Shown here piece by piece: positions 16,851 to 24,122 of a DNA stretch of 64,000 bases. The stretch lies in NCBI GenBank assembly GCA_963812255.1, contig CAWEUM010000005.1, positions 682,001 through 746,000 of the forward strand, written 5' to 3'. Each line of letters starts with the position of its first letter. Position 1 is the first letter of the stretch. This stretch comes from DATJGR01 sp963812255. Lineage in GTDB: Bacteria; Pseudomonadota; Gammaproteobacteria; Pseudomonadales; Azotimanducaceae. A program made the position numbers and the translations under genes. The notes beneath the pieces were generated by a model that made no database searches, was not told where the DNA came from, and saw only the letters and a program-made list of their open reading frames with translations.

Positions 16851-17308
16851 CACAAGGACTTCCACGCCAGCGGCTCGGCGGACCACGCAGTGTGGCGCAA
16901 CGGGGTCATGCGCAACACGGTCGGTTTGCCCGTGAACACATCCACCGACGCGTATTGCGGATACTTGCCGCGAAGCGCCGCTGCAATGCCGTCGAGCGGC
17001 GCCGACGGGCCGACTACGACCTCCGCGTCCGCGTCGATGCGCAGCCACCACAGGCGCCGCCAATCGGCATCATAGTGATCGAGCAGCAGACTGACCGACG
17101 CATTGCGCGCGACATTGCTGATGCGTTGGAGCTCGCTCGAGACGGCACTGCGCTTTGCCTTGCCGTCAACGGGGGAATAGATCGTGCCGTCGACGGCAAC
17201 GAACACAATCGGTACCTGATGCGGCCGCCCGTCTGCGCCGATGCTCGCGAGCCGAGCGACTGGCGAGACTGCCAGCACGTGCGCCTGTTGTTGCGGAGTC
17301 AGCTGCAC
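16850..17308 (-). CDS. Pyridoxamine-phosphate-oxidase-fold oxidoreductase, Rv0121/TIGR03668-like
   Basis: 152 residues. The split-barrel flavin fold is indicated by AHVLAVSPVARLASIGADGRPHQVPIVF, DGTIYSPVDGKAKR, NVARNASVSLLLDHYDADW and the C-terminal VLRMTPLRHTAW. This order, including the Lys-containing DGKAKR and DHYDADWRRLWWLRIDADAEV, matches the PPOX-class group modelled as TIGR03668 (Rv0121 family), predicted to use F420 in mycobacteria. In a gammaproteobacterium, FMN, haem or another ligand is more likely. First gene of a two-gene unit, overlapping the next by one base. Confidence 0.8.
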   Translation of the reverse strand: MQLTPQQQAHVLAVSPVARLASIGADGRPHQVPIVFVAVDGTIYSPVDGKAKRSAVSSELQRISNVARNASVSLLLDHYDADWRRLWWLRIDADAEVVVGPSAPLDGIAAALRGKYPQYASVDVFTGKPTVLRMTPLRHTAWSAEPLAWKSL

Positions 17309-17347
17309 GGCCTTCCCTCCAGGTGACAGTACCGTATCAGCATATGG

Positions 17348-17378
17348 AAAGAGGGTCAGAGCGACTCTGACCCCCTTT
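17348..17378. terminator. Hairpin of the GGTCAGAG/CTCTGACC repeat family, probable terminator
   Basis: Arms AAAGAGGGTCAGAG (17348-17361) and CTCTGACCCCCTTT (17365-17378) pair with a single mismatch around a 3-base loop. On the minus strand it begins 5 bases after the stop of the small gene at 17384-17581 and ends in a short T-run, so it is well placed as its rho-independent terminator. Core sequence is shared with the elements at 3491 and 3521. Confidence 0.65.
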
Positions 17379-17383
17379 CTTCA

Positions 17384-17581
17384 TCAATCCGAGTCCGCTT
17401 CGTCGGGGTCCACCCACAGCGGCGCCCACGGTTTGCAGTACGCAATGTACGCGGCACCGCGCACTTCGATCGGCGTGCGTGGTTCGGCTTCTTCGACCTT
17501 CGATTTCGACCAGACACCGAGCGGTGCCATGCCTTTGTTGTCGCGGTTCATCGACCATCCATTGCCATGAAGCTCAGCCAT
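17384..17581 (-). CDS. Small uncharacterised protein (65 aa)
   Basis: The ATG at 17579-17581 is preceded on the minus strand by AAGGGA at good spacing, and the gene is followed directly by a hairpin terminator, so it looks like a genuine small transcription unit. The product (starts AELHGNGWSMNRDNKGMAP; ends DPDEADSD) is hydrophilic and acidic at the C-terminus, with aromatic residues GAAYIAYCKPWAPLWV in the middle. I do not recognise the family. Confidence 0.55.
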   Translation of the reverse strand: MAELHGNGWSMNRDNKGMAPLGVWSKSKVEEAEPRTPIEVRGAAYIAYCKPWAPLWVDPDEADSD

Positions 17582-17659
17582 GTCTCATCCCTTTACATAG
17601 TCGGCGGAGGAAATGTAGGGGAGCCCCTCCTGGAAGAACGTTAACCTCGTCGCAGATTC

Positions 17660-18394
17660 TCATTCCGTGCGAAGCGGGTCTCGCGCGGTCATCTTAGCGC
17701 TCCGAAGCGGAACGGCAACCCCCTTGCCCGGCAGCACGACCGCAATCGTTCTTCGGTTGCGTTCGCGCCCCTCTTTGGTCGCGTTGGTGGCGATCGGCCT
17801 GGTTTCACCATAGCCTTTCATCGAAACGCGTGCGGCGTCGATCCCAAGATCGTCGATCAGCACCTTGGCAATCGCCCTGGCGCGCCGGTTCGACAACTCG
17901 AGGTTGTACGCCGCCGAGCCGCGATCGTCGGAATGACCCTCGATGAGGACGCTGGTTTCCGGGTATTGGGTCATCAACGCCGCGACTTCGGCAAGCGCCT
18001 CCTGAGGATCACCGACGAACTTCGTCGAATCCGTCCGAAACGCGAGCTTCAGCGTGAATTCCTGAGCGACCGACAAACGGGGCCGACACCCGGTCGCATC
18101 GACCGGCTCGCCGAACGGACTGCCCGGACACAGGTCGTTCGGCGAATCGACGCCGTCGCCGTCACTGTCCGCCGGCGGGGCTGTCGGCTCTGGAGCGACC
18201 GCATCGGCGTAGGCCGCCGGTTCGGCCGCTTGCTTCTCGTCTGCGGCAGCCGCGGAGGTCTCGGACGCCGTCGAAGCCGTCACGCGGTCTTGCGGCGCCT
18301 CGCCACATGCGCCAAGCAGGATCATCAAAAGGCCGAGCCATCGAGCGGAAACTCGAGTTCGATTTCGGCTCGTTTTGCAACGGCTTCGATTCAC
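17660..18394 (-). CDS. OmpA-family peptidoglycan-binding lipoprotein
   Basis: 244 residues from the GTG at 18392-18394, which overlaps the exporter gene's stop as GTGA. A basic N-terminus and hydrophobic WLGLLMILLGAC end in a lipobox with Cys30, so it is a predicted lipoprotein. A linker rich in Ala/Pro/Glu is followed by a calcium-binding thrombospondin-3-like DSDGDGVDSPNDLCPG (about 75-90) and an OmpA C-terminal domain (about 110-225): VLIEGHSDDRGSAAYNLELS, NRRARAIAKVLID, VSMKGYGETRPIA and RNRRTIAVVL. The Asp and Arg used for diaminopimelate binding are present. It probably tethers the outer membrane to peptidoglycan. Confidence 0.9.
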   Translation of the reverse strand: MNRSRCKTSRNRTRVSARWLGLLMILLGACGEAPQDRVTASTASETSAAAADEKQAAEPAAYADAVAPEPTAPPADSDGDGVDSPNDLCPGSPFGEPVDATGCRPRLSVAQEFTLKLAFRTDSTKFVGDPQEALAEVAALMTQYPETSVLIEGHSDDRGSAAYNLELSNRRARAIAKVLIDDLGIDAARVSMKGYGETRPIATNATKEGRERNRRTIAVVLPGKGVAVPLRSAKMTARDPLRTE

Positions 18395-20244
18395 GCGGCG
18401 GTATCCTGGAACTGCAATTCGTACAAGGTACGGTATACGCCAGGACGCGCCAGCAATTCGTCGTGGGTACCAATCTCTTTGACCTCGCCATGCTGCAGCA
18501 CGAGCACCCGATCAGCCTCCTGAATCGTCTGCAAACGGTGTGCAATCACGATCGACGTGCGTCCCTGCGTCAAGACGCGCAATGCGTCCTGGATCAGCAG
18601 TTCGGTTTCGGTGTCGATGCTCGCAGTCGCTTCGTCCAACACCAGGATTTCCGGATCTGCCGCGAGCACTCGCGCAAATGCCAGCAACTGACGCTGCCCC
18701 TGCGACAGGTTCTGCCCGCGCTCGACGAGCGGCTCGTCGTAACCTCGCCCAAGCCGTGCGATGAACTCGTGCGCGTGTACCAGCTTCGCGGCACGTTCGA
18801 CCCGCATGCGCGAGATGCCCGGATTTCCAAGGCTGATATTGTCAGCGACGCTGCCGGAGAACACATGAAAATCCTGCAGCACGATGCCGATCCGCCGGCG
18901 GACCTCTGCCGACGGAATGTCCATCAAATCGACATCGTCGAGGAACATCTGCCCGTGCGCGAAGTCGTAGAAGCGCGCCAACAACCGAATGATGGTGCTC
19001 TTGCCGGATCCGGTCGCGCCGACGATCGCCAGCTTCTCGCCCGGTTCAATGTGAAACCAGAGGTCCTTCAGCACGCGTGGCCCGTTCGCGTACGCGAAGT
19101 TCAGGCCCCGGACGTCGACGGCGCCGCGCAGACGCGCCGGTAGTAACGCAGGCGTGGGCGGTTCGTGGATCCGTTCGTCCCAATCGAGCGCCTGGAAGAT
19201 GCGCTCCGCACTGGCCATCGCGCGAAACAGCACATTGTATTGTTCTCCGACCGCGACGATCGGCCGAAACAGCATATCGATGAATTGCGTGAACAACACG
19301 ACGCTGCCGAGCGAAATCGTCTGCTGCAATGCATGGCCGCCTCCAAACCAGATGATCACGCCGACCGCCGCCGACCCCAGACTGTCGATGAACGCACCGT
19401 AAAACGTCTCCAACTCGACCGCACGGTTCTCCTCGCGGCGATTCTCCTGATTGATTTCGGTGTAACGCGCGAGGTTGCGTGCCTCGCGACGATTCAGCTG
19501 CACCACGACGATGCCCGACAGGTTCTCCTGCAGATTCTGATTGAGCTGCGAGATGCTCTGCCTGATCGCCCTGTACACCGTCCGGGTGCCGCGCCGGAAC
19601 AGGTAGGTTGCAACTGCCACGATCGGAGCCGCCAGCATCAGAATGCCAGTCAGACTCGGATCGATCGCGAGCATCAGTGATACCGCGACGAAGAACGGCA
19701 CGAACTCGCCGATCAGCACGCCGAATCCGGACAGCAGTTGAAACAGCACTTCAACGTCGTTCGTCACGCGCGTCATCACGCGACCGACCGCAACGTGGTC
19801 GTAGAACGATGCCGGACGCGTTTCCAGATGCGCGAACAGGTCGTAGCGAAGATCGCGCAACGCGCCAAGCACGGACTTTGCCAGCGACACCCGATGGTAG
19901 TGTGCGGCGATCGCCCAGGCGGTCGTCACCGCCATGTACAACACGCACGCAGCCAGCAGATGCGAGGCGCCAGTCGCCGTCGCGAGCCAGTTCGTCAGTG
20001 CATTCATACCGAAATCCGGCAGCGCTACCGGGCGTTGCGAAAGCAGCGAGTCGATGACGACGCGCGACACGATCACCGGCATCAGAATTGCGAACACAGA
20101 TGCAATGAGCACGAGCAGACCGCTGATCGCGGCTTGCCGCCAGTGCGGCTTCACCCACCGGAGCAGTCGCGCGATCAAACGCGCATTGAACGACTTGCCG
20201 GCCAGTTCCGCGTCGAACACCGCATAGTCGCGCGGGCGATTCAT
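18391..20244 (-). CDS. mdlB: ABC exporter half-transporter, catalytic-Glu subunit (MdlB-like)
   Basis: 617 residues: six-helix exporter domain (about 30-330) then an ATPase domain with Walker A GATGSGKSTIIRLLARFYD, degenerate signature LSQGQRQLLAFARVLA and Walker B ILVLDEATASIDTETE with the catalytic Glu. The pair with the following gene (upstream in transcription) has complementary asymmetry, as in heterodimeric MdlAB/TM287-288 exporters. Start ATG at 20242-20244 overlaps the mdlA-like stop as ATGA, and its own stop overlaps the OmpA lipoprotein start. Substrate unknown; lipid or drug efflux is typical of the group. Confidence 0.9.
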   Translation of the reverse strand: MNRPRDYAVFDAELAGKSFNARLIARLLRWVKPHWRQAAISGLLVLIASVFAILMPVIVSRVVIDSLLSQRPVALPDFGMNALTNWLATATGASHLLAACVLYMAVTTAWAIAAHYHRVSLAKSVLGALRDLRYDLFAHLETRPASFYDHVAVGRVMTRVTNDVEVLFQLLSGFGVLIGEFVPFFVAVSLMLAIDPSLTGILMLAAPIVAVATYLFRRGTRTVYRAIRQSISQLNQNLQENLSGIVVVQLNRREARNLARYTEINQENRREENRAVELETFYGAFIDSLGSAAVGVIIWFGGGHALQQTISLGSVVLFTQFIDMLFRPIVAVGEQYNVLFRAMASAERIFQALDWDERIHEPPTPALLPARLRGAVDVRGLNFAYANGPRVLKDLWFHIEPGEKLAIVGATGSGKSTIIRLLARFYDFAHGQMFLDDVDLMDIPSAEVRRRIGIVLQDFHVFSGSVADNISLGNPGISRMRVERAAKLVHAHEFIARLGRGYDEPLVERGQNLSQGQRQLLAFARVLAADPEILVLDEATASIDTETELLIQDALRVLTQGRTSIVIAHRLQTIQEADRVLVLQHGEVKEIGTHDELLARPGVYRTLYELQFQDTAA

Positions 20245-22046
20245 CCGCCACCCGCCTCTGCGTCCTGCAGCGCCGACAACAGACGGCCCCGGCGACGTTG
20301 AGCCGCTTCGAGATCCGCATACCAGCCGCCAGCGGCAAGCAACTCGTCATGACTGCCGATTTCGGCAATCGCCCCGTCCGCGAGCACGATGATTCGATCG
20401 GCATGGCGCGCCGTCGAAACGCGATTCGACACGAGGATCGTCGTCATGCCGCGGCGCACGGCGCGCAGGCGTCGCAGGATGTGTTCTTCGGTCTCGGTAT
20501 CGACACTCGAAAAGCAGTCGTCGAGGATCAGTACCGACGGTGTTCTGATCAATCCGCGCGTCAACGTCGAGCGTTGCTTCTGACCGCCCGACAACGTCAC
20601 ACCCCGTTCGCCAACGGGCGTATCGAGGGCGTCTGCGAACGCGACGATCGTGTCGTGCAGGTCTGCATCGCCCGCCGCCGACCAGATCAGCGCGTCGTCG
20701 CGCTCGGGGTCGTCATAGCTCAGGTTGTTCCGCAGCAGGTCGGCGAACAGAAACGGATCCTGCGGCACCATCACCACCTGATGGCGCAGTTGTCCAAGCG
20801 GATAGTCACGAACGTCGCAGCCGTCGATCAACACCGTTCTCGACGGTGGATCCAACAACCTGACAAGACAGCGCAACAATGTCGTCTTGCCGGTGCCGAC
20901 GCGGCCTAGCACAGCGATGGTCTCGCCGACTGCGATGTCGAGATCGATGCCGGCGAGCACCTCGCGCCCGCCCGGATAGCTGTATCGCAAACCGTGCAGC
21001 TGAATGTGACCCCGAATCGTGGGCGGCACCCCGGCAACGCTTCGATCGGCAATCTCGGGCGCGTGGTCCAGCACTTCGAACAAGCGCTTCGCGCCGGACG
21101 CACCCTGTTGCCACAGCGTCACCATCTGCCCGGCCTGGCGAACCGGCCACAACACCATCGATACGTAACTGAAGAACGCGGTGAACGTGCCGATCGACAG
21201 GTCGCCCGACGACACCAGGTGACCGCCATAGCCGAGGATGATCACCGTCGAGAACGCGCCGACCCACGGCATCACACCCTGGATGAACGAATTCGTCCGC
21301 GCCAGCGTCATGAAGCGCGTCGCGTACTCGAGGTTCACGGAATCGAAGCGCTCGATCTCGCGATGCTCCTGCACCAGCGCCTGTACGGTGCGAATGCCGT
21401 TGAGGTTTTCCTGCACCTGTTCCGACATCGATGCGAAACCCTGCTGCACCGCGAGCGATCGCGCATATACGCGCCGGGCGAGCCGCCAGCCGAGCAGCAG
21501 CAGCACCGGCAGCGGCATCAGCAACAACAACGTGAGTTTCGGTGCGAGCGCGAACATGCACGCAAGGCCGATCAACGCGGAAAAAATGATTACGAGGATC
21601 GTGCGCAGCCCCATGCCGACCAGTTGACGCACGAGATTGATGTCGTTGATCGCGCGCGCCATCAGGTCGCCGGTCGGATAGCGTGCGAAAAAGCTCGGCC
21701 CCTGATGTTGTAGACAGTCGTAGACACGTCTGCGCAGGTCGTACGCAACCGCCACGCCAATACGACGAATCACGCGCCGGCTGGCCACAACGCAGCCAAA
21801 CCGCGCCACGACGCACAGCGTGATCGCCAACACCGGCCACGCGAGCGAAGCCCGCGCCGAGGCAACGTCCGCGGCCCCGGCGGCAACGCGCGTGCTGCCG
21901 GCGACGATGTGGTCGATGGCCTGCCGCAGGAACAGCGGAATCGTCGCCTCGAAACCGCGCGCCGCCACCAGCCCGAAAATGCCACCCCAGAACGGCACCC
22001 GATAGCGATCGTGATACGGCAACAGGCGCCGCAGCGGTGAACTCAT
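20241..22046 (-). CDS. mdlA: ABC exporter half-transporter, degenerate-site subunit (MdlA-like)
   Basis: 601 residues from the ATG at 22044-22046 (a TTG ten codons upstream is less likely). Six membrane helices precede an ATPase domain with Walker A GRVGTGKTTLLRC, canonical signature TLSGGQKQRSTLTRGLI and Walker B VLILDDCFSSVDTETE, in which Asp replaces the catalytic Glu. This is the degenerate half of a heterodimeric exporter, matching the LSQGQ signature and intact Glu of its partner. It is the first gene of an mdlA-mdlB-OmpA-lipoprotein unit with 4-bp overlaps at both junctions. Confidence 0.9.
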   Translation of the reverse strand: MSSPLRRLLPYHDRYRVPFWGGIFGLVAARGFEATIPLFLRQAIDHIVAGSTRVAAGAADVASARASLAWPVLAITLCVVARFGCVVASRRVIRRIGVAVAYDLRRRVYDCLQHQGPSFFARYPTGDLMARAINDINLVRQLVGMGLRTILVIIFSALIGLACMFALAPKLTLLLLMPLPVLLLLGWRLARRVYARSLAVQQGFASMSEQVQENLNGIRTVQALVQEHREIERFDSVNLEYATRFMTLARTNSFIQGVMPWVGAFSTVIILGYGGHLVSSGDLSIGTFTAFFSYVSMVLWPVRQAGQMVTLWQQGASGAKRLFEVLDHAPEIADRSVAGVPPTIRGHIQLHGLRYSYPGGREVLAGIDLDIAVGETIAVLGRVGTGKTTLLRCLVRLLDPPSRTVLIDGCDVRDYPLGQLRHQVVMVPQDPFLFADLLRNNLSYDDPERDDALIWSAAGDADLHDTIVAFADALDTPVGERGVTLSGGQKQRSTLTRGLIRTPSVLILDDCFSSVDTETEEHILRRLRAVRRGMTTILVSNRVSTARHADRIIVLADGAIAEIGSHDELLAAGGWYADLEAAQRRRGRLLSALQDAEAGGG

Positions 22047-22201
22047 GAATGTTCCAAGGCCAATGGGGAAGACCAAATGACAGCGCGCCGCTCCAGCCGT
22101 TGAACAACCGACTGCTGAAGCCGCGCGCGAACGACATGATAAAGCGAAATCGAGGTGCCGCCAAAACGCTCCGGAACGGACCGCAACGATCCGTCTTCGG
22201 A

Positions 22202-23785
22202 TCAGTCGTCGCGAGGATCGATCGCAGCCCGCAGGTGACGCGCGATGGCTTCCACATCCACCCGCTGGCTGGTATCGACGTTCAGCACCGTTTCATCGGT
22301 GACGCTCGGCGGTTCGTAGTGACTCGACTGCGCCTCGAGCACATCGACATCGGCCTCGGACGGATCGTCGTTCGCGCGATTGCGGGTCGAGATGCGTTCG
22401 ACGAGCACGTCGTGGGGCGCGAAACAGTGCACGACGAGGCACGCAACGCCGCGGCGACGGGCCTCGGTACGAAACGACTCGCGGCGCGCGACGGTCAAGC
22501 ACGTCGCATCGACGATCACGCGCGCGCCGCCGTCGACCAGCGCGCGCGCCGAGCGCGCCAGGTGCGCATACAACGCGTCGGTCGCCTGCGGCGCATACAG
22601 GCCCTGATCGAGTGGCGAGGCGCTGCGTTGCAACGGCTTCAGCGCGGCCATGCGCTTGCGCTCGACGTCGGAGCGAATCCGAATCGCACCGACGCGTTCG
22701 ACCAGCCGCTTCGCAAGCCACGATTTACCCGAACCCGATACGCCGCACATCACGATCATTGCGGGTCGCGGCCAGAGTGTGTCTGCCTTTTCGACGATGT
22801 TCGCGACGGCGAGCGCGAAGTCGAGGTGCGTATCGAAGCGTCGGAGCAACTCGACGTCGTCGGATCGCTGCGCCTGCAATGCCGCCACCTTGGCGCGCAC
22901 CAACGAACGGTACACGAGGTAGAAGTCGAGCAGCGCGCCACCGGCATAGTCGCCGGATTGTTCGAGATACCGATCGAGGAACGCATAGCCCAGATCGGCG
23001 CGACCGCGCACGCAACAGTCCATCGTCAGGAATGCCACATCGCTGATCAGATCGATCCAACGCAAGGATTCACTGAATTCGATGCAGTCGAATGCATGGA
23101 TGGCGTCGTCGAGCTTCACCAGATTCGACAGATGCAGATCACCATGACACTCACGTACGAACCCGCTCTGAAGGCGCTGATCCAACAACGGAGCGAGTTG
23201 GGCATGCCGCGCGGCGCTCCAGGCATCGAGCACGTCGACGCGCTCGCGACGATGCATCGAGAACGCGGACTGCCGAATCTGCACGAAGTTCTCGCGTACC
23301 GGTTCGAGCACCGCATCTGGCGTGCCGAAGCCGACATCCGCTGCGGCAATCGGCAGCGTAGCGTGCACCCGCGCCAGCGCCGCGCCGAACTCGGCAAGTT
23401 CAGCGGTTGGCAACTGCGCCGCCTCGAGCCGTCGGTCGAGTTGCATTTCGGAGGGAAAGCGGCGCATGCGGACCGCATAGTCGATGACATCCCCATCATC
23501 AGGCGCGCCGGATTCAGCGGCGCCGGCGCCCGCAAACCGGACACGACCGTTCGCGCGCATCACCGGCAGGACATCGACATACAACGATTCTGCAAAGCGG
23601 CGATTCAGCCGCAACTCCGCCTCGCAGAACCGCTGGCGGCGCTCCAAGGTGGAGAAGTCGAGAAAACCGAAATCGACCGGTTTTTTGATTTTGTACGCGT
23701 ACTCACCCGCCAACAAAACCCATGAGATATGGGTTTCGATCAATTCGACGGATTCGCAACGATGCGGGTACGCATCGGCCCGCAT
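22202..23785 (-). CDS. Two-domain kinase: aminoglycoside-phosphotransferase-like plus P-loop kinase
   Basis: 527 residues from the ATG at 23783-23785. The N-terminal 330 residues carry SVELIETHISWVLLAGEYAY, KIKKPVDFGFLDFSTLERR, CHGDLHLSNL (catalytic loop), AFDCIEFSESLRWIDLISD, as in COG2187 APH-like proteins. The C-terminal 180 residues are a separate P-loop kinase: VMCGVSGSGKSWLAKRL, RIRSDVERKR, VIVDATCLTVARRE. The fusion is known in bacteria, but no substrate is established. Family members usually start about a dozen residues earlier; a CTG at 23819-23821 in frame overlaps the preceding gene's stop as CTGA and could be the true start. Confidence 0.88.
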   Translation of the reverse strand: MRADAYPHRCESVELIETHISWVLLAGEYAYKIKKPVDFGFLDFSTLERRQRFCEAELRLNRRFAESLYVDVLPVMRANGRVRFAGAGAAESGAPDDGDVIDYAVRMRRFPSEMQLDRRLEAAQLPTAELAEFGAALARVHATLPIAAADVGFGTPDAVLEPVRENFVQIRQSAFSMHRRERVDVLDAWSAARHAQLAPLLDQRLQSGFVRECHGDLHLSNLVKLDDAIHAFDCIEFSESLRWIDLISDVAFLTMDCCVRGRADLGYAFLDRYLEQSGDYAGGALLDFYLVYRSLVRAKVAALQAQRSDDVELLRRFDTHLDFALAVANIVEKADTLWPRPAMIVMCGVSGSGKSWLAKRLVERVGAIRIRSDVERKRMAALKPLQRSASPLDQGLYAPQATDALYAHLARSARALVDGGARVIVDATCLTVARRESFRTEARRRGVACLVVHCFAPHDVLVERISTRNRANDDPSEADVDVLEAQSSHYEPPSVTDETVLNVDTSQRVDVEAIARHLRAAIDPRDD

Positions 23786-23817
23786 CAACTCCTGCAGAAA
23801 TGGCGGCGTGGTCTGTG

Positions 23818-24015
23818 TCAGGCTAATTGGCGCCGGTTTCGCTCGGCCGAATTGACCAGAACATCGAGTACTTCGAACACGTCCGCACGCTTGAAACGCG
23901 GATTGTCGCGAATTTTGGTATCGAAGAATTCGAGGTATGAGATGTCGTTCACATCGCCCCCGCCCTGCCACTCTGCCCACGCGCGAAAGAGCGCGGCTTC
24001 ATCGTGCCTGGTCAC
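23818..24015 (-). CDS. Small uncharacterised protein (65 aa)
   Basis: GTG start at 24013-24015 with an excellent AGGAGGG a few bases upstream. The product (TRHDEAALFRAWAEWQGGGD, then VNDISYLEFFDTKI, ending ERNRRQLA) is soluble, acidic and mostly helical. The frame continues open for 100 codons upstream, but that part is arginine/proline-rich shadow sequence antisense-like to nothing conserved. The stop overlaps a possible CTG start of the two-domain kinase, so it is probably expressed with that gene. Family not recognised. Confidence 0.55.
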   Translation of the reverse strand: MTRHDEAALFRAWAEWQGGGDVNDISYLEFFDTKIRDNPRFKRADVFEVLDVLVNSAERNRRQLA

Positions 24016-24059
24016 GAGCCCTCCTGTGTCTGCGTCGTCCCCGACCCGATGTTCACCAA

Positions 24060-24106
24060 TCGGCCGGCACCCCCCAATAAGGGGTTCCCGAAGCGACGCC
24101 GGCCGA
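24060..24106. terminator. Nested inverted repeat after the glycan operon
   Basis: TCGGCCGGC (24060-24068) pairs perfectly with GCCGGCCGA (24098-24106); inside the loop CCCC...GGGG (24072-24084) can form a second small hairpin. It lies 17 bases after the stop of the WbpM-like gene on the minus strand. There is no T-tract, so this is a candidate terminator or attenuator only. Confidence 0.4.
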
Positions 24107-24122
24107 CCGGAGGCGGTGTGGC

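Noticed and set aside
22049..23725. 558-codon plus-strand frame opposite the kinase
   Set aside because: Shadow of the kinase; no domain or Shine-Dalgarno.
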